From: Niveispirillum sp. SYP-B3756
GTDB taxonomy: Bacteria; Pseudomonadota; Alphaproteobacteria; Azospirillales; Azospirillaceae
DNA: 64,000 nucleotides
Assembly (NCBI RefSeq): GCF_009495745.1
Contig: NZ_WIDQ01000001.1
Location: 62,001 to 126,000, forward strand
Direction: 5' to 3'
Below, in pieces: positions 25,723-34,050 of the stretch; position 1 is the first letter of the stretch; the number at the start of each line of letters is the position of its first letter. The translations under genes were made by a program, and so were the position numbers. Under the pieces are notes generated by a model. The model saw only the letters and a list, made by a program, of their open reading frames with translations, was not told the DNA's origin and searched no databases.

Positions 25723-26385
25723 TTAATCCTCCGCCCATTTGCGCAACAGATTGGCCAGGGATTTGGAGAGAAGATCAAAGGCCGGGGTTTTCCCGGATTG
25801 CTGGAACAGGGCCTGACGGGCCGTATCCAGATCAAACAGAATTTCCCGGTCGGCCGCATCACGTACCAGGGAGCGTATCCAGCCGACCGCTGCCATACGC
25901 TGCCCCGCCGTCACCGGTGCCACATGATGCAGGGTTGTGGAGGGATAGAAAATGCCGCTGCCCGCCGGCATCTTGAAGGCCACCTCCCCTGCCGTCGTTT
26001 CCATCACCAGTTCGCCACCCTCGTAGCTTTCTGGTTCGGCCAGAAACAAGGTGAAGGAAATATCGGTGCGCACCCCGCCCATCAGCGCATCATCAACATG
26101 CGAGCCATAATGCTGACCACCGGCATAGCGGCTGAACAGGATGGGGCCGAAGCGGCGCGGCCTGGTGGCCATCGCCACCAGCGGATTGCCCCGTACCGCC
26201 TGTTCCACCAGGGCCCGCAGATCGGCATGGGCGGGGTCGTCGGCGCGCAGCTGTTCATTTTCTTTCACCAAGCGAGCGTGCCAGCCCGCCGTCGCCGCCC
26301 CCGGCTGCCAGCGCCCGCCGGTCAGGCGTTCGACAATCTGCTGTATCTGATCCGGGGAAAGCACATTGGCGACGGGCAGTATCAT
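25723..26385 (-). CDS. piuC: PiuC/PKHD-type Fe(II)/2-oxoglutarate dioxygenase
   Basis: This 220-residue protein begins MILPVANVLSPDQIQQIVERL. The iron ligands are in YGSHVDDALMG (HxD) and in TLHHVAPVTAGQRMAAVGWIRS (His and the 2-oxoglutarate arginine). These are the standard features of PKHD-type hydroxylases. PiuC genes are typically iron-regulated and near TonB-dependent receptors. A Fur-like palindrome lies 33-49 bases upstream of the start. The substrate is not known. Confidence 0.9.
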   Translation of the reverse strand: MILPVANVLSPDQIQQIVERLTGGRWQPGAATAGWHARLVKENEQLRADDPAHADLRALVEQAVRGNPLVAMATRPRRFGPILFSRYAGGQHYGSHVDDALMGGVRTDISFTLFLAEPESYEGGELVMETTAGEVAFKMPAGSGIFYPSTTLHHVAPVTAGQRMAAVGWIRSLVRDAADREILFDLDTARQALFQQSGKTPAFDLLSKSLANLLRKWAED

Positions 26386-26417
26386 CGGGGCTCCAGCCGT
26401 TTCAAAAGAGAATGGTG

Positions 26418-26434
26418 TTGCGAGTGACTTGCAA
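26418..26434. promoter_or_regulatory. Fur-like palindrome between divergent genes
   Basis: TTGCGAGTGACTTGCAA is symmetrical at 14 of 16 outer positions (TTGC-x-AGT-x-ACT-x-GCAA). It sits between piuC and the (GGE)5 protein gene, 33 bases from one start and 63 bases from the other. Alphaproteobacterial Fur boxes are built on TGC-rich half sites of this type. The symmetry is direct; the protein that binds it is inferred from piuC. Confidence 0.55.
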
Positions 26435-26496
26435 TATTATAGGCCACATGGCACCGTCTCGCCCATCTTTCATGCAGCAAATTATGGGAATGGATC

Positions 26497-27312
26497 ATGC
26501 AAATTCGTCATCGCCTCTGGCTCGGCATCGGCCTTTCCGTTGTGGCGAGTGCCGCCCCGATGCTCTCTGCCACCGCGAGCCCAACCTTGGACGGCGCACC
26601 GCTGCTGATGCAGCTGGCCCAGGGCGGTGAAGGCGGCGAAGGGGGAGAGGGTGGCGAAGGCGGGGAGGCCGGGGTCAGCCCCGAGGCAGCCGCTAAGGAT
26701 CCGGTGGCCTTCATTTCCGCCCTGGATGTCACCGCCGCCCATTATCATGCCGGGTTGAAAGCCTTCGAGGAGGGCGAGACTCAGGCCGCCGGGGAGATGT
26801 TCGCCCACCCGATTTCAGAGATTTATGTCGATCTGGAGCCTGTCTTCAAAGCCCAGGGCGTGACGCCCTTCCAGGCCCAGATGGAAAAAGCCTCCGAACT
26901 GGCGCTGAACAAGGCCCCGCTGCCAGAGGTGAAAAAGGCCGTGAAGGCCGTGCTGGATGCGCTGGAGGCCGCCGCCGGCAGGGCCCCGGCTGGAACCGCC
27001 TCTCCGGCTCAGGTTCAAGCCAAGCTGCTGGCCGACATGATCGACCGGGGTGCGCGGCAGTATCGCACCGCCGCCGCCGGCACCGCGTTTGAGCCCTATC
27101 TGGACGGGTATGGCTTCGCCATCGCCGCCAAGCAGCGGCTGGCCGGCTTGACCAAAGCGGGCAAGTCGGCCCCGGCGGAGGCGACGCAGGCGATCAGCCT
27201 GCTGGAAAAGGCCTATCCCACCGCCAAGCGCCCCGCCACCCTGCCGGTCAAACCCGAAGACCTGCTGGTTGCTGCGTCCAAGGCGCAGTTGACGCTGTCC
27301 CGCATCCGGTGA
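26497..27312 (+). CDS. Exported protein with (GGE)5 linker, unknown family
   Basis: This 271-residue protein has a signal peptide (residues 1-28, ending SATASP). Residues 43-57 are five GGE repeats. The following domain is helical: AAHYHAGLKAFEEGETQAAGEM, then FAHPISEIYVDLEPVFKAQGVTPFQ, and a long alanine-rich C-terminal half with KAVLDALEAAAG. The HYHAG and HPISEIY segments hint at metal-binding imelysin-like or EfeO-like proteins, but I do not recognise it firmly. The neighbouring piuC and the palindrome between them suggest a metal-related periplasmic role. No close neighbour encodes a permease. Confidence 0.6.
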   Translation: MQIRHRLWLGIGLSVVASAAPMLSATASPTLDGAPLLMQLAQGGEGGEGGEGGEGGEAGVSPEAAAKDPVAFISALDVTAAHYHAGLKAFEEGETQAAGEMFAHPISEIYVDLEPVFKAQGVTPFQAQMEKASELALNKAPLPEVKKAVKAVLDALEAAAGRAPAGTASPAQVQAKLLADMIDRGARQYRTAAAGTAFEPYLDGYGFAIAAKQRLAGLTKAGKSAPAEATQAISLLEKAYPTAKRPATLPVKPEDLLVAASKAQLTLSRIR

Positions 27313-27362
27313 GGAAGCACCACCGGCCGGGCGGGGAGGCCCCCTGCCCGGCCGGCTGCTGA

Positions 27363-29168
27363 TCAGGCGCCCTGCGGCTGGTCGAACTGCAACGCCGCCA
27401 ACCGGGCATAGAGCCCGTTCTGGCGGATCAGTTCCTCATGCCGACCCACCGCCTCTACCCTGCCCTGGTCCAGCACGACAATACGGTCGGCATTGACGAT
27501 GGTGGCCAGCCGATGGGCGATGATCAGGGTGGTACGCCCACGCATCAACCCGTCCAGCGCCTGCTGCACGGCGCGTTCGCTTTCGGCGTCCAGCGCCGAT
27601 GTCGCCTCATCCAGCAGCAGCACGGGCGCATTGCGCAGAATGGCGCGGGCAATAGCGATGCGCTGGCGCTGGCCGCCGGACAGCCGCACGCCCTTTTCGC
27701 CTAAGAACGTGTTGAACCCGTCCGGCAGTGCCTGCAGGAATTCCAGCGCATGGGCGGCCTGGGCGGCCGCCAGCACCTCGGCGTCGCTGGCATCGGGCCG
27801 GCCATAGCGGATATTTTCCATGGCGTTGGTGGAGAAGATCACGGGGTCTTGCGGCACAATGGCGATGCGCCCGCGCAGATCGTCCAGCGCTGCCTGGGCC
27901 ACATCCACCCCATCCAGACGGATGTTGCCCCGCTGCGGATCGTAAAAACGCAGCAGTAATTGGAAGATAGTCGTCTTGCCGGCACCGGACGGGCCGACGA
28001 GCGCCACCGTCTCTCCCGGCTCCACCGCCAGGGTCAGGCCGGTCAGGGCCGACTGATCTGGTCGGGCTGGATAGTTGAAATGCACATCATCGAACTGTAC
28101 CGCCCCGCGCGCCGGCTGCGGCAGGGACAGCGGCTGAGAAGGCGGCTGCACCGGGGACGGCGTAGCCAGCAGGTCGAACAGCCGCTCCGTAGCGCCCGCC
28201 GCACGGGCCAGATCGCTGGCCACCTCCGATAAGGCGCCCACGGCGCCGGCCACCAACACGGCATAAAAGACGAAGGCGGAAAGCTGGCCGCCACTGATTC
28301 GCCCGGCAATGACATCCTGCCCGCCCACCCAGAGCACCAGCCCGATGGCGGTGAAGACCAGCACGATCACCAGCATGGTCAACCATGACCTTGCCTTGAT
28401 GCGCAGCAGGGCGACATCGACCGCCGCCTCCACCCGGCCGGCGAATCGCTGGCGCTCCCAGGCCTCATGACCAAAGGCCTGCACGGTGCGGATGCCGCCC
28501 AGCACCTCATCCACGGCACTGCCGACATCGGCCACCGCATCCTGGGAGGCGCGGGAAAGCTGACGAACCTTGCGGCCGAAAATCACGATGGGCGCCACCA
28601 CCAGCGGCACCACCAGCAAGACCATGCCGGTCAGCTTGGCGCTGGTCAGCCCCAGCAACACCAGACCGCCGGCCATCATCAGGGTATTGCGCAGCGCGAT
28701 GGAGACCGATGTACCGATCACCTGTTGCAGCAGGGTGGTGTCGGTGGTCAGGCGCGACATCACCTCACCGGTGCGAGTCGTCTCATAAAATTCCGGCGAC
28801 AGTGACACCAGATGGTCAAAGACCCGGCGGCGGATATCCGCCACCACCCGTTCCCCCACCCAGGAGACCAGATAGAATCGGGCAAAGGTGGAGACCGCCA
28901 TCAGGATGATCACCAGCAGCAGGACCAGCAGCGCCTGATTCAGCAGGCTGCCATCCCCAGCGGCGAATCCACGGTCAACCAGCGCCCGCAACCCCTGCCC
29001 CAGCCCCAGCACCGTGCCGGCGGAGACGATCAGTGCCAGCGTCGCCCCCGCCATCCGGGCCCGATAGGGCAGCAAAAGGGGCCAGAGCAGGCGCAGCGGC
29101 TTCAAATCCCGCCGCACCGGGCGGGCGGCGGCGGCATCATCGGAACGGTTGCTGTCTCGAAACGCCAA
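27363..29168 (-). CDS. ABC exporter, fused permease and ATPase (MsbA/lipid-type)
   Basis: This protein of about 601 residues begins with a predicted TTG start (SD GAGG upstream) giving an AFRDSNRSDDAAAARP N-terminus; an ATG reading to 29267 would add 33 residues of low-complexity sequence. Six membrane helices occupy residues 30-310. The nucleotide domain has Walker A VALVGPSGAGKTTIFQLLLRF, signature VRLSGGQRQRIAIARAIL, Walker B VLLLDEATSALD and the H-loop AHRLATI. It is a homodimeric exporter for lipid or drug substrates; the substrate cannot be fixed from sequence. Confidence 0.9.
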   Translation of the reverse strand: MAFRDSNRSDDAAAARPVRRDLKPLRLLWPLLLPYRARMAGATLALIVSAGTVLGLGQGLRALVDRGFAAGDGSLLNQALLVLLLVIILMAVSTFARFYLVSWVGERVVADIRRRVFDHLVSLSPEFYETTRTGEVMSRLTTDTTLLQQVIGTSVSIALRNTLMMAGGLVLLGLTSAKLTGMVLLVVPLVVAPIVIFGRKVRQLSRASQDAVADVGSAVDEVLGGIRTVQAFGHEAWERQRFAGRVEAAVDVALLRIKARSWLTMLVIVLVFTAIGLVLWVGGQDVIAGRISGGQLSAFVFYAVLVAGAVGALSEVASDLARAAGATERLFDLLATPSPVQPPSQPLSLPQPARGAVQFDDVHFNYPARPDQSALTGLTLAVEPGETVALVGPSGAGKTTIFQLLLRFYDPQRGNIRLDGVDVAQAALDDLRGRIAIVPQDPVIFSTNAMENIRYGRPDASDAEVLAAAQAAHALEFLQALPDGFNTFLGEKGVRLSGGQRQRIAIARAILRNAPVLLLDEATSALDAESERAVQQALDGLMRGRTTLIIAHRLATIVNADRIVVLDQGRVEAVGRHEELIRQNGLYARLAALQFDQPQGA

Positions 29169-29300
29169 GGCAGAGCCCTCAATCAGAAAAAGCAGGTGGC
29201 ATCCACCCGTCACCCGTGGTAACGGCTGCGCGGCCTGAGGGCAACTGGAACACCTGCCGCAGCCCAACCCAGCTTTGCGTTACAGCAATGCGTGATGGGG

Positions 29301-29329
29301 TTGCCAGCCTGCGCGCGATTGTTTATAAG
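29301..29329 (+). promoter_or_regulatory. Sigma-70 promoter of rpmE
   Basis: TTGCCA (29301-29306) and TATAAG (29324-29329) are 17 bases apart. The -10 lies 28 bases upstream of the rpmE start codon, giving a short leader with GAGGAC as ribosome binding site. Confidence 0.75.
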
Positions 29330-29357
29330 CCCGGCTTCGTTTTGAGGACTGCCGACC

Positions 29358-29579
29358 ATGAAGACCGATATCCATCCCGACTACCACGAGATCACCGTCA
29401 TCATGACCGACGGCACCTCGTTCAAGACCCGCTCCACCATGGGCAAGGCCGGCGATACGCTGCGTCTGGACATCGACACCAAGTCGCATCCGGCGTGGAC
29501 CGGCGTTCAGAAGCTGCTGGACACCGGCGGGCAGATCGCCAAGTTCAACAAGCGCTTCCAGAGCTTCGGCCTGAAGTAA
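29358..29579 (+). CDS. rpmE: 50S ribosomal protein L31
   Basis: This 73-residue protein starts [27 protein letters not shown] and continues with the family [26 protein letters not shown] and ends FGLK. It lacks the CxxC zinc-binding cysteines, so it is a zinc-independent form with C- positions replaced. It is transcribed alone between the ABC exporter and era. Confidence 0.96.
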   Translation: MKTDIHPDYHEITVIMTDGTSFKTRSTMGKAGDTLRLDIDTKSHPAWTGVQKLLDTGGQIAKFNKRFQSFGLK

Positions 29580-29669
29580 GCTGTTGGCCTGACGGCCCTG
29601 TGCTTGAAGAAAAGGCGCCGGCGGATTTTTCGCGGTGCCTTTTTCTTTGGATGCTCAGTATGCCCCCCC

Positions 29670-29709
29670 AAAAAGGGCCCCGGAACAGCTTTGTTCCGGG
29701 GCCCTTTTT
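29670..29709. terminator. Bidirectional terminator between rpmE and era
   Basis: AAAAAGGGCCCCGGAACA and TGTTCCGGGGCCCTTTTT form an 18-bp perfect stem with a four-base loop. A/T tracts flank both sides, so it ends transcription of both convergent genes. A weaker hairpin (AGGCGCCG ... CGGTGCCT) lies earlier at about 29610-29640. Confidence 0.95.
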
Positions 29710-29717
29710 CGTAACGA

Positions 29718-30752
29718 TCAGGCGTTGAAGTCCAGGCCCCACGCCTCGTACTGGTCGGGGTCTTCCGACCAATTTTCCCGCACCTTGATGAACAGCATCA
29801 AGTGGACTGGTCGTTCCAGCATCTTGGTCAGTTCCAGGCGCGATGCCACGGAGATGGATTTGATGCGTGCGCCCCCCTTGCCCAGGATGATCGCCTTCTG
29901 GCTGTCCCGCTGGACATAGATCACCTGGGAGATGCGGACGCTGCCATTCTCGAACTCTTGCCAGCTTTCCGTCTCCACCGTGGTGGCATAGGGAACTTCC
30001 TGGTGGAGCTGGAGAAACAGCTTTTCCCGCGTCACTTCCGCCGCCAGCAGACGTTCTGGCATGTCGGAGAGCTGGTCAGGCGGATAAAGCCAGGGGCCAG
30101 CCGGCAGGGCACCAGCAATATATTTCAACAGGCCTTTCAGCCCGTCCCCGGTCAGGGCCGAGACCATGAACGTGTCGGTGAAAATGCCGTGGCCGGCAAA
30201 TTCCTGCGCCAGTTCCAGCAAACGGTCGCGCCGGATCAGATCGATCTTGTTGAGGATCAGCAGCGCCTTGCGGCCTGCCTCCTTCAGCTTCTCGATGATG
30301 CCCAGCGTATCATCGTCGATACGCTTCTGCGTGGCGTCGAACAGCACGGCCACCAGATCGGCGTCGGTCGCCCCCTGCCAGGCGGCCGCCACCATGGCGC
30401 GTTCCAACCGCTTTTTGGGCGTGAAGATGCCGGGCGTGTCGACATAGAGAATCTGGCTGTCGCCTTCCATGCCAATGCCCAGCACGCGCGACCGCGTGGT
30501 CTGCACCTTGGGGCTGACGATGGAGATCTTGGAACCGACCAGCGCATTCAGCAGGGTGGATTTGCCGGCATTGGGCGCGCCCACCAGGGCGACGAAGCCG
30601 CAACGGGGATTCTCCGGCGCCGGCGTTTCATCGGCAGCCCCCTGGCCCGACAGGAAGCGGGAGACGATATCGTCACCGCTCACCACCGGGGTGTCCTGTG
30701 CCGAAGCGGCTTGGCTGCCATCCGGAGACGGCTTCTTTTCATTCTCGGTCAT
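29718..30752 (-). CDS. era: GTPase Era with N-terminal extension
   Basis: This 344-residue GTPase assists 16S rRNA maturation and 30S assembly. G1 is VALVGAPNAGKSTLLNALVG, G2/G3 are SKVQTTRSRVLGI and YVDTPGIF, G4 is LILNKIDLI and the KH domain is in the C-terminal third (QKAIILGKGGARIKSIS). About 48 residues rich in Ser, Pro, Asp and Glu precede the G domain, which ordinary Era (about 300 residues) lacks. The start follows rnc directly; the stop and start are adjacent (TGA ATG), so translation is probably coupled. Confidence 0.96.
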   Translation of the reverse strand: MTENEKKPSPDGSQAASAQDTPVVSGDDIVSRFLSGQGAADETPAPENPRCGFVALVGAPNAGKSTLLNALVGSKISIVSPKVQTTRSRVLGIGMEGDSQILYVDTPGIFTPKKRLERAMVAAAWQGATDADLVAVLFDATQKRIDDDTLGIIEKLKEAGRKALLILNKIDLIRRDRLLELAQEFAGHGIFTDTFMVSALTGDGLKGLLKYIAGALPAGPWLYPPDQLSDMPERLLAAEVTREKLFLQLHQEVPYATTVETESWQEFENGSVRISQVIYVQRDSQKAIILGKGGARIKSISVASRLELTKMLERPVHLMLFIKVRENWSEDPDQYEAWGLDFNA

Positions 30753-31466
30753 TCACGTCCTAACACGGCGCAGCAATTGTTCGGCGGCAGCCTTTTCCGC
30801 CGCGCGTTTGGATGGCCCCTTGGCCGTCGCTGGTTCATGTCCATCCACGCTGACGCGGACTTCGAACTGCGGCGCATGGTCGGGGCCGCTGCGGCCGATA
30901 TCCTCATAAAGCGGCAGTTTTTGTCCGCGCGCCAGCGCCCATTCCTGAAGGCCGGTCTTCGGGTCTTGCGGGGGTGCGGCGCGGGCGCGTTCCAACTGCA
31001 CGTCCCAATGGCGGCGGATGAAGGCCCGCGCCGACTCCAGCCCGGCATCGAGATACAGCGCGCCAATCACCGCCTCGCAGGCATCGGCCAGGATGGCGGG
31101 CTTGATGCCGCCCTCGGCCGCCTGTTCGGACGGGGACAAGTGCAGATATTGGGCAAGACCGATCTTGCCCGCCACCACCACCAGCGCCTCGGCCCGCACC
31201 AGGGCGGTCAGGCGGCGGGCCAGCGCCCCTTCCTGTTCACTGGGGAAACGTTCCAACAGCCATTCCGCGATCACCAGCCCCAGCACCCGGTCGCCCAGGA
31301 ACTCCAGTCGCTCATACCCCCGGCCAACGGCCCGGCGATCCAGACCACCGACAGACGGATGGGTCAGCGCTTCGCGCAGCAACAGCTTGTTGGCAAAGCT
31401 GTGATTGAGGGCCGCTTCCAGCCCCTCCGCCGGGGCGGCGGCGGTGGATGGCAGGTTCTTACTCAT
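30753..31466 (-). CDS. rnc: Ribonuclease III
   Basis: This 237-residue enzyme cuts double-stranded RNA in rRNA processing and mRNA decay. The catalytic domain has the signature ERLEFLGDRVLGLVIAEWL with the first acids, and ANVDEAV-like ADACEAVIGALYLD with the second. The dsRNA-binding domain occupies residues 160-232 (LQEWALARGQKLP). An ATG overlaps the lepB stop by four bases. Confidence 0.97.
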   Translation of the reverse strand: MSKNLPSTAAAPAEGLEAALNHSFANKLLLREALTHPSVGGLDRRAVGRGYERLEFLGDRVLGLVIAEWLLERFPSEQEGALARRLTALVRAEALVVVAGKIGLAQYLHLSPSEQAAEGGIKPAILADACEAVIGALYLDAGLESARAFIRRHWDVQLERARAAPPQDPKTGLQEWALARGQKLPLYEDIGRSGPDHAPQFEVRVSVDGHEPATAKGPSKRAAEKAAAEQLLRRVRT

Positions 31467-32284
31467 TCAACCGGCTCCCAAAGCCGCTCGGTCCGCAGGA
31501 CCGACGGCCATTTCCAGAATTGCCAGAGGGATGCCCCCTCCTCCAGCGACAGCAGGACGTGGCTGGCGCGCCCCACCAGATTTTCCAGCGGCACCATGCC
31601 GACCGCTTCCGGTACCCGGCTATCCTGGGAATTATCCCGGCTGTCACCCATGGCAAAGACATGGCCCGGCGGCACGGTATAGACCGGCGTATTATCCAGT
31701 GGATAGGTATCGCCCGCCATCTCAATCACCGGATGCTGGCGCCCACCCGGCAGGGTTTCAATATATTGCGCGGCGGTGAAGGTACCGCCGAAGGTTTCCG
31801 CCAGCACGAAATCCGGTACGCGCACGCGCGGGGCGGCTTCCCCATTGATATAAAGCGTGCCGCCGATCATCTGCACCCGGTCACAGGGCAGGCCGACGAT
31901 GCGCTTGATATAGTCGATCGAGGGATCTTTCGGCAGCTTGAAGACGGCGACATCGCCCCGATCCGGCATCCGGCCGAACAACCGGCCGGGCACGGCCTGA
32001 CAATCCCGCGTCACCGGGGCGGAACGGTCGCCGAACTGCAGGAAGCTGGGCAGCGAATAGCGGCTGAAACCATAGGAGAATTTCGACACCACCACATAGT
32101 CACCCACCAGCAGCGTCGGCACCATGGAGCCGCTGGGGATATTGAACAGCTCAAACGCGCTGGTGCGCGCCGTGATGGCAAACAGCAGGGCGATGGCAAC
32201 CGTGCGCATCACCTCCCCCCAGCCGCTATGGCTGGGCGCCTGGGAAATGGGCTTCACACGGGCGCTCTTGCGGGTCTGGCTCAT
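31463..32284 (-). CDS. lepB: Signal peptidase I
   Basis: This 273-residue inner-membrane serine protease removes signal peptides. A membrane helix at about residues 25-45 ([15 protein letters not shown]) is followed by the nucleophile in [19 protein letters not shown]. The general-base lysine is in [15 protein letters not shown], and the C-terminal box is [12 protein letters not shown]. It is read as acpS-lepB-rnc-era with overlaps throughout. Confidence 0.97.
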   Translation of the reverse strand: MSQTRKSARVKPISQAPSHSGWGEVMRTVAIALLFAITARTSAFELFNIPSGSMVPTLLVGDYVVVSKFSYGFSRYSLPSFLQFGDRSAPVTRDCQAVPGRLFGRMPDRGDVAVFKLPKDPSIDYIKRIVGLPCDRVQMIGGTLYINGEAAPRVRVPDFVLAETFGGTFTAAQYIETLPGGRQHPVIEMAGDTYPLDNTPVYTVPPGHVFAMGDSRDNSQDSRVPEAVGMVPLENLVGRASHVLLSLEEGASLWQFWKWPSVLRTERLWEPVE

Positions 32285-32691
32285 GGCAGCACGGCGGTGG
32301 AGATGACGATGAAAGCTTGGGCATAGGGCGGCTCGTCTGTCATCGACAGATCAATCCGAGCCGCCATGCCGGGCGGGGTCAGCGCTTGCAACCGGGCGAG
32401 TGCCCCGCCATGGCACTGCAAGGCAGGGCGACCATTGGCCGCCGACACCACCTCCAGGTCACAGAAATACACGCCGTCGGCATAGCCGGTGCCCAGCGCC
32501 TTGGATGCCGCCTCCTTGGCGGCAAAGCGCTTGGCATAGAAGGCGGCGCGGGCGGCAGGCGTGGGTTTGCCATCGCCCGCCGCCCGCTCGGCGCCCGTAA
32601 AGACGCGGGCGGTGAAACGCTCCCCAAACCGGTCCAGGCTGGCCTGGATGCGGCGGATATCCACCAGATCGCTGCCGATGCCCAGGATCAT
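32281..32691 (-). CDS. acpS: Holo-ACP synthase
   Basis: This 136-residue enzyme attaches phosphopantetheine to AcpP. The first signature is [13 protein letters not shown], and the second is [20 protein letters not shown], both carrying the metal-binding acids. It starts MILGIGSD; the longer reading to 32871 runs into the pdxJ gene and has no support. The start overlaps the pdxJ stop by four bases. Confidence 0.96.
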   Translation of the reverse strand: MILGIGSDLVDIRRIQASLDRFGERFTARVFTGAERAAGDGKPTPAARAAFYAKRFAAKEAASKALGTGYADGVYFCDLEVVSAANGRPALQCHGGALARLQALTPPGMAARIDLSMTDEPPYAQAFIVISTAVLP

Positions 32692-33440
32692 GCGCCGCCC
32701 GCAGCGGCACGGGCAGCATCCATGCGCGCCCGCATCTCGGCCAGCGTCGCCGTCAGCCCGCTGAAAATCGCCTCCCCGATCAGGAAATGGCCGATATTCA
32801 GCTCCACGATGGTGGGGATGGCGGCGATGGGGGCAACATTCTCGAAGGACAGCCCATGGCCAGCATGGCATTCCAGGCCGACAAGTTCGGCATGGGCGGC
32901 ACCGGCCAGAAGGCGTGCCAGCTCCGCCTCCCGCTCCCGGCCCGCCGGGGCATCGGCATAGGCGCCGGTATGCAGCTCCACCACCGGCGCACCGACGGCC
33001 ACCGCCGCTTCCAGTTGCGCCAGGTCCGCCCCGATGAACAGGGACACCCGGATGCCGGCATCGGAGAGGCGCGCGACGAAGGGCGTCAGGTAATCGCGGT
33101 TGGCGATGACATCCAGCCCGCCCTCTGTGGTGCGTTCTTCCCGCCGTTCCGGCACCAGACAGACGGCGTGCGGCTTGTGGCGCAGGGCGATGGCCAGCAT
33201 CTCCTCCGTCGCCGCCATCTCAAAATTCAGCGGGCGGGAGATGCTGGCCATCAGCCGTTCGATATCGGCATCGCGGATATGGCGACGATCTTCGCGCAGA
33301 TGGGCGGTGATGCCATCGGCCCCGGCCTCAATCGCCGCCAGGGCCGCGCGCACCGGATCGGGATGCTCCCCGCCGCGCGCATTGCGCACCGTGGCAACAT
33401 GGTCGATATTCACGCCCAGACGCAAAGCCCGCCCCGCCAT
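32688..33440 (-). CDS. pdxJ: Pyridoxine 5'-phosphate synthase
   Basis: This 250-residue TIM-barrel enzyme joins 1-deoxyxylulose 5-phosphate and aminoacetone phosphate in vitamin B6 synthesis. The N-terminus has [19 protein letters not shown], with the metal-histidine in [23 protein letters not shown] and [10 protein letters not shown] are the other conserved sites. It lies between the DUF2062 gene and acpS, the usual order in alphaproteobacteria. Confidence 0.97.
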   Translation of the reverse strand: MAGRALRLGVNIDHVATVRNARGGEHPDPVRAALAAIEAGADGITAHLREDRRHIRDADIERLMASISRPLNFEMAATEEMLAIALRHKPHAVCLVPERREERTTEGGLDVIANRDYLTPFVARLSDAGIRVSLFIGADLAQLEAAVAVGAPVVELHTGAYADAPAGREREAELARLLAGAAHAELVGLECHAGHGLSFENVAPIAAIPTIVELNIGHFLIGEAIFSGLTATLAEMRARMDAARAAAGGA

Positions 33441-33443
33441 CTT

Positions 33444-33989
33444 TTATCCTTTCAGCCGTTTACGCGCCGCCGCCCGGCGGCGCTCCGCCCTGCGTTGCTG
33501 ATAGAGCGCGATGAGCGGCTTGGCAACGAGATAGGTGAGCGGCCCCAGCACCGCCCCCAGCAGGCTGCCCCCCACCAGCATCGGCATGAAGAGCTGCCAG
33601 GGATGATCCAGCAGGAAGGTCAACGACAGGTCCAGCCCCTCCCCTTCCCCCGGCGACATGCCCAACAGCAGGCAACCCAGCCGATAACTGGCAAACCAGA
33701 TGGCCGGATAGGTCCAGGGGTTGGCGATCAGCGTGCCGATCACCCCCGCCATCATCCGGGCACCCAACAGCCAGGCCAGCCCCATGGACAAGGGCACATG
33801 CAGCCCGACAAAGGGGGTCAGCCCCATGAAAACGCCAGCCGCCATGCCCAAGGCGATGGAATGCGGCGTGCCCTGGATGCGGGCCACCTTGATAATGTAA
33901 TAGCGGCCCTGGCGGCGAAGCCCCATGCGCGGCCAGAGCAATCGGCGCAGCTGTTGTGCCCGGCTCAAGGGGTGACGGCGCATGAACAT
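33444..33989 (-). CDS. DUF2062 membrane protein
   Basis: This 181-residue protein has three or four hydrophobic segments (HSIALGMAAGVFMGLTPFVGLHVPLSM, AGVIGTLIANPWTYPAIWFASYRLG and LVGGSLLGAVLGPLTYLVAK), flanked by basic regions. NPWTYP is the DUF2062 signature. The function is unknown. It is between rel and pdxJ, an arrangement kept in many Rhodospirillales. Confidence 0.85.
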   Translation of the reverse strand: MFMRRHPLSRAQQLRRLLWPRMGLRRQGRYYIIKVARIQGTPHSIALGMAAGVFMGLTPFVGLHVPLSMGLAWLLGARMMAGVIGTLIANPWTYPAIWFASYRLGCLLLGMSPGEGEGLDLSLTFLLDHPWQLFMPMLVGGSLLGAVLGPLTYLVAKPLIALYQQRRAERRRAAARKRLKG

Positions 33990-34050
33990 AATGGTGCCAA
34001 AGCCCTTTCCGGCTTGCCAACCCCGCCCCCCTTGACCAGGGGAGCGGATT

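Noticed and set aside
29802-31682. A 626-codon plus-strand reading opposite era and rnc
   Set aside because: Antisense to two conserved genes; no recognisable domain.
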